Shown piece after piece: positions 1-7,320 of a DNA stretch of 42,132 nucleotides (position 1 is the first letter of the stretch; the number at the start of each line of letters is the position of its first letter). The notes beneath the pieces are model-generated. The model saw only the letters and a list, made by a program, of their open reading frames with translations, had not been told where the DNA came from and ran no database searches. The stretch lies in the NCBI GenBank assembly GCA_034178815.1, contig JAXFQS010000020.1, positions 1 through 42,132 of the forward strand. Direction: 5' to 3'. The position numbers and the translations under genes were made by a program. This stretch comes from JAXFQS01 sp034178815. GTDB lineage: Bacteria; Verrucomicrobiota; Kiritimatiellia; RFP12; DVOR01.

Positions 1-218
1 CGCCGCCCACACATCCGCCCCGCGCACAAAGCCCCGCGCCCAAACTCGCCCCGCGCCCCACGCACACCCGCCGCCATCTGTCCCCCGCTTCCCGCGCTAC
101 AAACTCGCCCCTCTCGTTCTCTTGGATGGGCGAGTGCGCTCTAACCCTCAACCCCACCTAGTATCCCGCATCCCAAACTCGCGCCCGGCACAATCGGGTG
201 TCGGGGTGGGTGTTGGGT
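1..218. other. C-rich non-coding stretch with a three-copy short repeat
   Basis: No gene is visible downstream of the minus-strand C_GCAxxG_C_C gene. The plus strand is strongly C-rich. The decamer AAACTCGCCC occurs at 42-51 and 101-110, and a near copy (AAACTCGCGCCC) at 174-185, spaced 59 and 73 bases. I see no clear terminator with a T-run for the minus-strand operon. Confidence 0.5.
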
Positions 219-647
219 TTAGAGGTGTTGGGCGATGAGTTGGGCGGCGAGGCGGACTTGTTCGGCGCAGGGGCGTTTGTGGTAGTATTGGGGTGTGCGG
301 GGGTCGGGTGTGGGGGTAGTGGGGGTGTTGGGTGGGAGTTGGAGGAGTTGGCGGCAGAGGCAGGTGCCGTGGTTGGCGGCTTTGAAGGCGTCGAGGAGTT
401 TTTGGCCGAGGGTGTAGGCGGCGGTTTTGTCGGTGGGGCCGGTGGTGTAGCCGACGAGGAGTATCATCGCGAGGGCGGCGCCGCAGGTTTCGCGGGTGCG
501 GGCGATGCCGCCGCCGAGGCCGATGGCGAGGCGTAGGGCTTGGTCTTGGGTGAGGCCGATTTGGGGGGCGTAGGCGGCGAGGACGGCTTGGGCGCAGTTG
601 TGGCCTTGGGTGAAGAGGTCGACGGCGTGTTGGCTTTGGTCGGTCAT
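219..647 (-). CDS. C_GCAxxG_C_C family protein (putative redox/metal cysteine protein)
   Basis: This 142-residue protein has the spaced cysteine pattern of the C_GCAxxG_C_C family. Visible are Cys18 in HNCAQAVL, a glycine-rich segment GLGGGIARTRETCGAA with Cys55, Cys96 and Cys98 in TCLCRQLL, and Cys127 near the C-terminus. Members of this family are small cytoplasmic proteins thought to bind a metal or take part in redox chemistry; no specific reaction is established. The usual GCAxxG core reads TCGAAL here, so the match is to the wider family. A proline/threonine-rich insert lies at about residues 105-120. The gene starts 10 bases after the upstream permease ends, so it is probably the last gene of that operon, although a link to transport is not obvious. 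Confidence 0.8.
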   Translation of the reverse strand: MTDQSQHAVDLFTQGHNCAQAVLAAYAPQIGLTQDQALRLAIGLGGGIARTRETCGAALAMILLVGYTTGPTDKTAAYTLGQKLLDAFKAANHGTCLCRQLLQLPPNTPTTPTPDPRTPQYYHKRPCAEQVRLAAQLIAQHL

Positions 648-657
648 AGGGGGCTTT

Positions 658-1512
658 CTAGTTGGTTTCGGTGCGCAGGGCGGGGTCGAGTCGGTCGCGG
701 AGGGTGTCGGCGATGCAGTTGAAACTCAGCACGAGCAGGAAGATGGCGAGGGTCACGAAGGTCATTTCCCACCAGACGCCTTGCCAGAGGCGGATGCGGG
801 CGTTGTTAATCATAATGCCCCACGAGGGTTCGTTCTGCGCGCCGATGCCGAGGAAGGAGACGAAGACTTCGGTGGCGACGGACTGGGGGAAGCGGATGGA
901 GAAGGAGATGAGAACGATGTGGAAGATGTTGGGGAGGATGTGTCTGAGCAGGATGCGGGGGTGGCTGTAGCCGAGGACGCGGGCGGCTTGGACATAGGCG
1001 CGGTTGCGGTGGCGGGCGGTTTCGGCGCGGATGTTGCGGCAGACGCTGACCCAGGTGGTCAGGCCGATGCCGAGGTAGACGCCGAGGAGGCCTTGCCCGA
1101 CGACCAGTGAGACGGCGAGGATGAAGAGTAGCCCGGGCATGGAGGCGACGGTTGAGCAGAGCCAGTTGACGAGCGAGTCGGTCGTGCCGCCGAAGTAGCC
1201 TCCGAGGAGCCCCAGTAGCACGCCGATGGGGATGGCGATGAGGCTGGTGACGATGCCGACATGGAAGGCAATGCGGGTGCCTTGCACGAGTCGGGAGAGG
1301 ACATCGCGTCCGAGGTTGTCGGTGCCCAGTAGGTGGACTTTGGGTGGGTTGCCGCTTGGGCGCAGGGAGGGGGGGCGGTAGCGGTTGGTGGCGTCGACGA
1401 GGTTGTAGGCGGGGAGTTCGCGGGTGAGGCGGGCTCTCTGGTGGGCCACTTCACCCCAGAGGGCGACGAGCGCGAAGAGGGTGACGGTTAGCAGGGAGAG
1501 GCGGTAGAGCAT
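658..1512 (-). CDS. ABC transporter permease, DppC/OppC type
   Basis: This 284-residue inner-membrane protein has an N-terminal membrane segment, a periplasmic stretch with the DppC-type signature LLGTDNLGRDVLSRL (about residues 62-76), and five further hydrophobic segments. The cytoplasmic EAA-loop is visible as YVQAARVLGYSHPRILLRH followed by LPN. This is the typical arrangement of the second permease in peptide/oligopeptide/nickel importers. It begins 6 bases after the DppB-like gene ends, so the two surely form one transport channel. No ATPase or substrate-binding protein is encoded nearby on either side within the window, so the substrate cannot be named; peptides are the family default. 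Confidence 0.9.
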   Translation of the reverse strand: MLYRLSLLTVTLFALVALWGEVAHQRARLTRELPAYNLVDATNRYRPPSLRPSGNPPKVHLLGTDNLGRDVLSRLVQGTRIAFHVGIVTSLIAIPIGVLLGLLGGYFGGTTDSLVNWLCSTVASMPGLLFILAVSLVVGQGLLGVYLGIGLTTWVSVCRNIRAETARHRNRAYVQAARVLGYSHPRILLRHILPNIFHIVLISFSIRFPQSVATEVFVSFLGIGAQNEPSWGIMINNARIRLWQGVWWEMTFVTLAIFLLVLSFNCIADTLRDRLDPALRTETN

Positions 1513-1518
1513 GGGGTT

Positions 1519-2451
1519 TCAGGTGAGGCGGACGCGGGGGTCGAGCCGGGCGTAGAGGAGGTCGGTGGCGAGGTTGACGAATTGGTAGAGGAGCGCGCCG
1601 ATGATGACGACGGCGCGCACGACGGCCATGTCGGAGGAGTGGATGGCGTTGAGCGAGACGGAGCCGAGTCCGGGGATGCCGAAGAAACTCTCCAGCAGCA
1701 GCGAGCCGGTGAAGAGGAAGGGGATGCTCTGGCTGATGTAGGTCAAGATGGGAATCAGCGCGTTGGGCAGGACATGCCGCAGGAGGATGGTCAGGGGGTG
1801 GAGGCCTTTGGCGGTGGCGGTGCGGACATAGGGCTTGTAAATCTCATCGAGCAGGGCGGCGCGGTAGAAGCGCACATCGCGCCCGAGTCCGCTGAAGGTG
1901 CCGATGAGCACCGGCAGCAACAGGAACCCGAGATGCTCGAAGCCCCAGACGGGGAAGAGCTTCAGCCGGAAGGCCAGCAGGTACTGCCCGAGGATAATCC
2001 AGATGACATAGTTCACGCTCATCAGCACCGTCGAGCCGAGCAGCACCGCGCGGTCAGCCCTTCCCTGCCGACGGGCCGCGCACCAGAGCGCGAGCGGCAG
2101 TCCCGCGAGCACGCCCAGCAGGAGAATCGGCACGGTCAGGCTCAGCGACGCGCCCACGCCGTTCTTGAGCACTTGCAGCACGGGCAGGCCGCTCTCGGTC
2201 GAGACCCCGAAGTCTCCCCGCGCGAGCGAGCCGAGGTAGTGGACGAACTGGGAGTCGGCGGAGAAAATCAACGGTTTGTCGTAGCCGTACTTGCGGTTGA
2301 AGGCGGCAATCGATTCAGCCGTGGCGTGCTGCCCGAGGATGGCTTCGGCGGGGGAGCCGCCCACCAAGTGGAAGAGCGCAAAGCAGAGCAGCAGAATCCC
2401 GAAGGTGTTGGGGATGATTTCGAGCAGGCGTTTGAGCAGGTATCGGCGCAT
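1519..2451 (-). CDS. ABC transporter permease, DppB/OppB type
   Basis: This 310-residue permease has the DppB-family start MRRYLLKRLLEIIPNTFGIL, a first membrane helix, a periplasmic stretch with the family block FNRKYGYDKPL and RGDFGVS, and a run of membrane helices. The EAA-loop reads YVRTATAKGLHPLTILLRH followed by VLPNA. The C-terminus LYARLDPRVRL is also typical. The frame stays open upstream to 2937, but that extension overlaps the hexokinase gene, is Arg/Gly-rich and has no hydrophobic pattern, so the ATG at 2451 is preferred. It is followed by the DppC-like gene after 6 bases. The 149 bases between it and hexokinase could hold a promoter or be a leader within one transcript. Confidence 0.9.
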   Translation of the reverse strand: MRRYLLKRLLEIIPNTFGILLLCFALFHLVGGSPAEAILGQHATAESIAAFNRKYGYDKPLIFSADSQFVHYLGSLARGDFGVSTESGLPVLQVLKNGVGASLSLTVPILLLGVLAGLPLALWCAARRQGRADRAVLLGSTVLMSVNYVIWIILGQYLLAFRLKLFPVWGFEHLGFLLLPVLIGTFSGLGRDVRFYRAALLDEIYKPYVRTATAKGLHPLTILLRHVLPNALIPILTYISQSIPFLFTGSLLLESFFGIPGLGSVSLNAIHSSDMAVVRAVVIIGALLYQFVNLATDLLYARLDPRVRLT

Positions 2452-2600
2452 CGGATGGAAAAGAGCAGGTTCACGGAAACCCCCGCGCCCGATTCGCGCC
2501 AGCCTCCGCGCCCGACTCGCAAGAAGGAGCCGCGCCAGAGGCTGGTTTCGAGCGGGGGGAGCCAGTGGCAAGGCGTCGCCCCCGCGGGTGCGAAGGGGTC
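2452..2600. other. Intergenic interval hexokinase-dppB with a weak inverted repeat
   Basis: This interval holds an 8-base inverted repeat, CCAGCCTC at 2499-2506 and GAGGCTGG at 2538-2545. It has no T-run on the minus-strand side, so it is at best a weak attenuator or a chance match. No convincing promoter was found for the permease pair. Confidence 0.3.
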
Positions 2601-3872
2601 TCAGCCGAGCGCGCCGACGGCCGCCCCGAGGATGGGGGCTTCGTCGACATGGATGATTCGAGCGGTCAGCCCGAGCGGCTGGAGCATCCGGTCGAGTTGT
2701 TCGCGGGTGACGCGCTGGAAGTCGACGCACTTGGTCTTGTAGAAGGTCGACCCATCGGCGTTGACGATGACGGTCGAGCCCGCAGGGACGCCGGAGTTGC
2801 GCACCGCCGCGGCAATGTTGACCGCCGTGAAGCGCGCCGCCAGCGTGTAGAGGGTCAGCGCGACGGCCTTGAAGAAGGCCACATCGTCCGCCGTCCAGTC
2901 CGCCGCGATAGGCAGCGCCCCGACCCCCGCGAGCCAATCGTCGAGCAACTTATTGTCGAGTTCCTCCAACTCCGCGATAGCCGCCGTCGCCTGCGGGCTG
3001 AAGAGCCCCTCCTTGGCGGCGGCCTTGACGGCGTAGAGGCAACGCGTGCCCATATAGGCCCCGGAGATGCACTTCTCAAAGACATTCACGCCAGGGTTCT
3101 GCGTGGCGGCATCGAAGGCCATGTCGAAGTCCGATTTGGGGAACTTCGCGAAGCCGCCCGATTCCGTGTTGACAATCATCCGCTTACCCGCCGCGCGGGC
3201 TGCAGGGGACTTGGCGATGCGGCCGGTATCGACAATCAAAGCCGTGTTGGTGCCCGTCCCCAAAATGAAGCCGACATAGGCCGCGGCGGACGGATCGGCG
3301 GCGTACCCCGCGAGCAAAGTGGTGACCGTATCGTTCATAATCGCCACCTTGATTTGATGCCCGCGGGCGGCCAGACGGCGCTTGAGTTCCGCCCCGACAT
3401 GCTGTCCGACAATCGCGGGGGCCTTAATCTCCTTCGTCCAGTAGAGCAACTTCCCATCCTTCTCCGGCGTAATCTCGGCGGGATAGGAGAAACAGAAGCC
3501 CAACAGGTCAATCCCCGGCTCCAGCACCTTCTCCAACTCATCGACGAAGGCCGCGTAGAACTCCTCCTCGGAGACCGGCGCGTGCACCCCCGGCATCTTG
3601 GACTTGACGATAGCCTCAATCGTCGCCTTACCCGCCGCATCGAAACAGACCCGCGCCGCGCGCAGATTCGTTCCGCCCGCATCGAGCACAGCCACCTTGC
3701 GGCTGACGGGTAGGCTGGCCGGAAGATTGAGGAAGGCAGGAATCATCTTGAGCGACGAGTTCGCGCCAGAGAGGCCCGCAGCCATCTCCTGATCGAACGC
3801 GGCGAGCAGATCGGCATTATCGAAGGCGTCGAGATCGACCCCGTGATTCTTGAGAAACTCCTGTGCAGTCAT
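2601..3872 (-). CDS. Hexokinase (eukaryotic-type fold, ATP-dependent)
   Basis: This 423-residue cytoplasmic kinase should phosphorylate hexoses at C6 with ATP. Visible hexokinase blocks are SSLKMIPAFL (about 39-48), the phosphate loop DAGGTN (64-69), the sugar-binding region around FCFSYPAEITPEKDGKLL, the catalytic-Asp block IMNDTVTTLLAGY, the second glycine loop GFILGTGTNTA, and an adenosine motif VIVNADGSTF near the C-terminus. This matches the hexokinase_1/hexokinase_2 family rather than bacterial ROK or Glk glucokinases. The frame is open to 3929, but the promoter elements at 3920-3948 lie over that extension, so the start at 3872 is chosen. It stands alone or heads the permease operon; it would channel imported sugar into glycolysis. 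Confidence 0.92.
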   Translation of the reverse strand: MTAQEFLKNHGVDLDAFDNADLLAAFDQEMAAGLSGANSSLKMIPAFLNLPASLPVSRKVAVLDAGGTNLRAARVCFDAAGKATIEAIVKSKMPGVHAPVSEEEFYAAFVDELEKVLEPGIDLLGFCFSYPAEITPEKDGKLLYWTKEIKAPAIVGQHVGAELKRRLAARGHQIKVAIMNDTVTTLLAGYAADPSAAAYVGFILGTGTNTALIVDTGRIAKSPAARAAGKRMIVNTESGGFAKFPKSDFDMAFDAATQNPGVNVFEKCISGAYMGTRCLYAVKAAAKEGLFSPQATAAIAELEELDNKLLDDWLAGVGALPIAADWTADDVAFFKAVALTLYTLAARFTAVNIAAAVRNSGVPAGSTVIVNADGSTFYKTKCVDFQRVTREQLDRMLQPLGLTARIIHVDEAPILGAAVGALG

Positions 3873-3919
3873 AACGCTTGGCCTCGCGAGAAGGGTTGGA
3901 AAACAGAAACAGTCCAACC

Positions 3920-3948
3920 AGTATACCACGCCGAAGCGTATGTTGCAA
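3920..3948 (-). promoter_or_regulatory. Sigma70-type promoter for hexokinase
   Basis: Read on the minus strand: -35 TTGCAA (3948-3943), a 17-base spacer, and -10 TATACT (3925-3920). Transcription would begin near 3913, about 40 bases before the ATG at 3872. A GAGG about 10 bases before the ATG can serve as ribosome binding site. Confidence 0.75.
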
Positions 3949-4028
3949 ACCGAAAACCCCTACCCAAGACCTAAACCCGCCCAAACCCAACCCCACCCAC
4001 CTACCCCACCCATCCACGCTCCCACCTA

Positions 4029-4194
4029 CCCCCTTATTCCCCTCCCAACCACGCCCCATAAGCCTGACCACCCCCAGCCCGTCCACCCTCCGCAGACCCA
4101 GAAAAACACCCGCCCCATCCACCCCCTTATCATCCTCCCGCCCACGCCCCATAAGCTCGTTCCCTCCCAACCCGTCCACCCCCGCAGACCCTAC
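4029..4194 (+). repeat. Imperfect direct repeat, about 73 bases, period 93
   Basis: Copy one (about 4029-4101) and copy two (about 4122-4194) share CCCCCTTAT at the start, CACGCCCCATAAGC in the middle (ATAAGC at 4058 and 4151), and CCCGTCCACCC followed by CGCAGACCC at the end. The differences are scattered substitutions, which points to an old tandem duplication. Confidence 0.65.
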
Positions 4195-4202
4195 CCACAC
4201 CA

Positions 4203-4516
4203 GAACGCGGGTTCTGTGGGGGAATGGGCTCCAGCGGCGGCTTTTCACGCAGTCGGAATGTGGCTTGGAGACTCTGCTTGGGGTGGGTGTCAATGGAGCG
4301 TGCTGATGGGGTGGGAACGAGGCTTAAGACACCCACCCGTTGGCGGAAGAGGTTGTTTCCCGTCGCCTGAGCAGCCCCCCGCGCCGCGCCCCATTTGCCG
4401 CCCTCAACCGAACGCGGGTTTTGCGGGAGAACAGGCTCAAGCGGCGGCTTTCTATGCGGTCGGAATGTGGCTTGGAGTTGCCGCTTGGGGTGGGTGTCAA
4501 TGGGGTGTGCGGATGG
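4203..4516 (+). repeat. Imperfect direct repeat, about 107 bases, two copies 207 bases apart
   Basis: The copies run from about 4203 to 4309 and from about 4410 to 4516. Shared blocks are GAACGCGGGTT, AGCGGCGGCTTT, GTCGGAATGTGGCTTGGAG and GCTTGGGGTGGGTGTCAATG. One reading frame stays open across both copies and gives two similar peptides (GMWLG, AWGGCQW), but the differences hit all codon positions and the flanks are low-complexity. I therefore treat it as a non-coding repeat, possibly dispersed in the genome. Confidence 0.7.
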
Positions 4517-4563
4517 GGAGGGTGGGGGTGTGTTGGCGGGTTGGAAGGAGGGCGTGAGATGGC

Positions 4564-4599
4564 AAGCCCCGGGGGCGCTTGGGGGCGCGTCCGGGGCTT
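4564..4599. terminator. Inverted repeat downstream of serA (possible terminator without T-run)
   Basis: AAGCCCCGG at 4564-4572 pairs perfectly with CCGGGGCTT at 4591-4599 around an 18-base GC-rich loop. It lies 26 bases beyond the serA stop codon. No T-tract follows on the serA strand, so intrinsic termination is uncertain. Confidence 0.4.
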
Positions 4600-4624
4600 G
4601 TGGATGGGTTGGATGGGGGGCGGG

Positions 4625-6199
4625 CTAGAGTTGGACGGAGGCGGCGACTTGGGCGTCGATGCGCTTGGCGATGACGGTCAGCAGGTCGGGGGAGAGGGGC
4701 TTGCTGACTTTGAGGATGGCCAAGGAGCGGCCGGTCTTGGCGTCGTGGGGGTTGCGCATATCTTCGATGTTGATTTCGGCGTCGGCAAGGCCTTTGGCGA
4801 TGTCGGCGATGACGCCGGTGCGGTCGCGGTAGAGGAAGAAGAGGGTGGCGCCTTCGGGGCGGATGTAGAGGCCGTCGAACTCGTTGATGCGGGAGATCAT
4901 CAGGCGGCCTTCGGCGATGGTGCCGCGGATGGAGGTGACTTTGAGGTTGCCGTCGCCGGCTTCGGTGGTCAGGTCGAGGGTGATGGAGTTCTCGAAGCCT
5001 TTGCCGGGGTCGGCTTTACGGTTGTCGCAGGCGATTCCGAGGCGTTCGAGGTAGGCGCGGGCGTCTTGGTGGCTGGAGAGGCGGTCGAAGTCGTCGCAGA
5101 GGCCGGCGACCATCGGCACGAGCAGCCATTGGGCGTAGGGTTCGAGCGCGCCGTAGAAACTGGTCTCGAGTTTGGTGACGCGGGCGCCGCCGGTGAGTTG
5201 GCGGGCGAGGGAGGCGAGGTTGTAGGCGAGGGTGCAGTAGGCGCGGTCGAGGCCTTCGGGAATGTCGCGGTTGACAATGTAGGCGGTCTCGCCGCGCTGA
5301 TCGAGGCCGATGAGTTCTTCGGCGGCGCGACGGGCGGCGTTCTTGTTGGCCTCTTTGGTGTTGGCGCCGAGGTGGGGGAGCATCAGGTCGCAGAGGTCGG
5401 CGAAGGGTTTCTCTCCGGCTTCGTCTTTGGGGTAGACATCGTTGAGGTAGCGGAGGTTTTTCTCGGCTTTGATGGCGCGCAGGGCGTCGAGGTCGACGAT
5501 GCCGTGGCGGGCGCAGTTGATGAGGGTGGCGCCGGGTTTCATCGCGCCGAGGAGTTTGGCGCCAATCAAGCCGCGGGTGGCTTCGCCGCCGGGAATGTGG
5601 AGGGTGACATAGTCGCAGCGGGCGAAGAGGGTGTCTAGGTCGGTGAGTTCGACGCCGAGTTCGTTGGCGCGTTCGGTGCTCACCATCGGGTCGAATCCGA
5701 GGAAGGTGCAGTCGAAGCCTTGCAGGCGCTTGAGCACCAGCCGGCCGATATGGCCTAGGCCAACGATGCCGATGGTTTTACCGGCGATTTCGCGTCCGAG
5801 GTAGGTTTTCTTGTTCCATTCGCCGCGGCGGGTGGTGGTGTCGGCGGGGACGACGAAGCGGGCATCGGCGAGCATCAGGGCGAGCACCTCTTCGGCGACG
5901 CCGTTGGAGTTGGCGCCGGGGGTGTTCATCACATCGACGCCGCGTTTGCGGGCGTATTTGGTGTCGATGTTGTCGAATCCGGCGCCGGCGCGCACGACAA
6001 TCTTGAGGTTGGGGAGTTGGTCGATGATGGGGGCGGGGACTTTCTCGCTGCGGACGATCAGGGCGAAGGTGTCGGGGTGCGCGGCGATGAGTTCAGGCAG
6101 GGGGGTGGAGGAGTCCTGGACAACCTCGTAGGAGCCATTGGCTTTGAGGATTTCGGCGGCTACGGTGTCGAGTTTGGTCGGGATGAGGACCTTTTTCAT
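4625..6199 (-). CDS. serA: D-3-phosphoglycerate dehydrogenase
   Basis: This 524-residue enzyme oxidises 3-phospho-D-glycerate with NAD+, the first step of serine synthesis in the cytoplasm. The sequence shows the 2-hydroxyacid dehydrogenase layout: an N-terminal substrate part with VVRAGAGFDNID (68-79), the NAD loop GLGHIG (147-152), catalytic Arg231 in NCARHGIVD, an acidic residue near 260 in DVYPKDE, and catalytic His276 in LPHLGAN. The C-terminal part (about 445-524) is an ACT domain with FFLYRDRTGVIADIAKGLAD, which often binds serine for feedback control. The length fits long SerA forms with an intervening domain. The usual ARGGIVDE motif reads ARHGIVDLD here. A GGAG ribosome site lies about 8-10 bases before the ATG. 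Confidence 0.93.
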   Translation of the reverse strand: MKKVLIPTKLDTVAAEILKANGSYEVVQDSSTPLPELIAAHPDTFALIVRSEKVPAPIIDQLPNLKIVVRAGAGFDNIDTKYARKRGVDVMNTPGANSNGVAEEVLALMLADARFVVPADTTTRRGEWNKKTYLGREIAGKTIGIVGLGHIGRLVLKRLQGFDCTFLGFDPMVSTERANELGVELTDLDTLFARCDYVTLHIPGGEATRGLIGAKLLGAMKPGATLINCARHGIVDLDALRAIKAEKNLRYLNDVYPKDEAGEKPFADLCDLMLPHLGANTKEANKNAARRAAEELIGLDQRGETAYIVNRDIPEGLDRAYCTLAYNLASLARQLTGGARVTKLETSFYGALEPYAQWLLVPMVAGLCDDFDRLSSHQDARAYLERLGIACDNRKADPGKGFENSITLDLTTEAGDGNLKVTSIRGTIAEGRLMISRINEFDGLYIRPEGATLFFLYRDRTGVIADIAKGLADAEINIEDMRNPHDAKTGRSLAILKVSKPLSPDLLTVIAKRIDAQVAASVQL

Positions 6200-6227
6200 T
6201 TGAGAAGCTCTCCGGGTTTGGTATACT
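6200..6227 (+). promoter_or_regulatory. Sigma70-type promoter for the BamD-like operon
   Basis: -35 TTGAGA (6200-6205), a 16-base spacer and -10 TATACT (6222-6227). A start near 6234 would leave a leader of about 54 bases. AGAGGA at 6274-6279 is a good ribosome site for the ATG at 6288. It shares a narrow 88-base gap with the divergent serA promoter. Confidence 0.7.
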
Positions 6228-6244
6228 CAATGGCGAATCAGTCT

Positions 6245-6274
6245 AGTGTATTTGAAGGTAAAAATCAAGTTCAA
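6245..6274 (-). promoter_or_regulatory. Candidate promoter for serA
   Basis: On the minus strand, -35 TTGAAC (6274-6269), an 18-base spacer and -10 TACACT (6250-6245), about 45 bases upstream of the serA ATG. The -10 box is only moderate. The element overlaps the leader of the divergent operon. Confidence 0.5.
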
Positions 6275-6287
6275 GAGGATGTGACGG

Positions 6288-7310
6288 ATGCAAAAACGGT
6301 TTTGGGTGTTGTGGGTAGCTTGCCTGGCGGGGTGCTGGGCGGTGGCGGACGGGGGTGCGGCAGCGCTGGATTCGGCGCGGCGGGATCCTTTTTTGACGGA
6401 GCATCAGGCGCTGGGTCTGAACGCGAAGGATTTGACGGTGGAGCGCAAGGAGCCGAGTTGGTGGTGGCGGCCGCGGTGCGCGTCGGCGGCGGAGCAGTGG
6501 GCGTACGCAGAGGGTCTGGAGCAAGGGGGGAGTCTGCGGCGGGCGCGCAATGCGTATAATGATTTGGTGCACGAGTGGGGGGCCTCGCCGTATGCGGGGC
6601 GGGCGCAACATCGGATTGCGGAGATTAGCCTGAAGCGGGGGGAGATGGAGCGGGCGTACGAGGAGTATGTCTATCTGATTGCCTATTTTGCGGGGCAGTG
6701 TCCGTACGAGCAGGTGCTGGAGAGTTGTTTCCGGACGGCGAATGCGATTCTGGGCGAGAACCGGAGTTTTCTCGGGTTGCCGTTGGCGTCGGACGCGTTT
6801 CATCGGGAGAACTTTGAGCGGATACTGTTCTACGCGCCGCGCTGGCACAAGGCGCCGGAGGTGCTGATTCGGATTGGGGCGTTGCACGAGGCGGATTCGG
6901 ACTATGCGCTGGCGGCGAAGGTCTACGACACCATCATTGCGCGCTTCCCGAAGTCGAACCGCGTAGAGGATGCGGCGTACCGCAGTGCGTGGTGCCATCG
7001 CGAGTTGGCGCGGCGGGAGAAGGAGCACCTCTCGCGCTGCCGGGATTCGATACTGGCCATCCGGGCGCTGACGAACCGTTTTCCGGAGCATCCGCGTCTA
7101 GGCGAGTTCAAGAAGTGGATTGCCGAACTTGAGCGCCGGTACGAGGATTTGCGCTTTGCCCAGGCGGCCTTCTACGACCAGCATCGCTACGGCGCGAAGG
7201 CCGCCCTTGGTGCCTACGCGCAGTTCCTCAAAGAGTTCCCCGCCTCCGTCCACGCCGAGGCCGTCACGAACCGTATGGCCGAGCTCAAGGCCCAGCCGGC
7301 GGCACGCTAG
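6288..7310 (+). CDS. BamD/YfiO-like TPR lipoprotein
   Basis: This 340-residue protein has a type II signal with lipobox LAGC (13-16; lipidated Cys16), so it should be anchored in the outer membrane facing the periplasm. The body is alpha-helical with tetratricopeptide-like repeats, for example LRRARNAYNDLVHEW with AGRAQHRIAEISLKRG, and later ALAAKVYDTIIARFPKSNRVEDAAY and ALGAYAQFLKEFPAS. The repeated pattern of an aromatic in helix A and F-P-x-S turns is typical of BamD/CpoB-type outer-membrane assembly proteins. It is longer than E. coli BamD. A general TPR scaffold role is the main alternative. It is the first gene of a packed run; the next gene begins 10 bases downstream. Confidence 0.75.
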   Translation: MQKRFWVLWVACLAGCWAVADGGAAALDSARRDPFLTEHQALGLNAKDLTVERKEPSWWWRPRCASAAEQWAYAEGLEQGGSLRRARNAYNDLVHEWGASPYAGRAQHRIAEISLKRGEMERAYEEYVYLIAYFAGQCPYEQVLESCFRTANAILGENRSFLGLPLASDAFHRENFERILFYAPRWHKAPEVLIRIGALHEADSDYALAAKVYDTIIARFPKSNRVEDAAYRSAWCHRELARREKEHLSRCRDSILAIRALTNRFPEHPRLGEFKKWIAELERRYEDLRFAQAAFYDQHRYGAKAALGAYAQFLKEFPASVHAEAVTNRMAELKAQPAAR

Positions 7311-7320
7311 GGGGCGGCGC

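Larger units (their letters stand above)
3949..4624. other. Long non-coding interval made of low-complexity sequence and direct repeats
   Basis: No gene with believable protein sequence is present between hexokinase and serA. From about 3951 to 4200 the plus strand is almost devoid of G and rich in CCC runs. From about 4500 to 4620 it is G-rich. Two families of imperfect direct repeats and one inverted repeat lie inside and are listed separately. Confidence 0.7.

Noticed and set aside
2452..2937. An N-terminal extension of the DppB-like permease
   Set aside because: It overlaps the hexokinase gene, is Arg/Gly-rich and lacks any membrane or signal pattern; the permease start at 2451 matches the family.
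3873..3929. An upstream start of hexokinase adding 19 residues
   Set aside because: The added residues are not conserved hexokinase sequence, and the -10 element of a good promoter lies over the upstream start.
3850..4557. An open plus-strand frame of 235 codons across the repeat region, with a duplicated peptide containing GMWLG and GGCQW
   Set aside because: It begins inside the hexokinase 5' end, is mostly Pro/Thr low-complexity sequence, and differences between the two repeat copies fall on all codon positions.
7120..7320. An N-terminal extension of the FAD-dependent dehydrogenase
   Set aside because: It is an out-of-frame reading of the BamD-like gene, Ser/Arg/Pro-rich; GTG at 7321 has a ribosome site just upstream.
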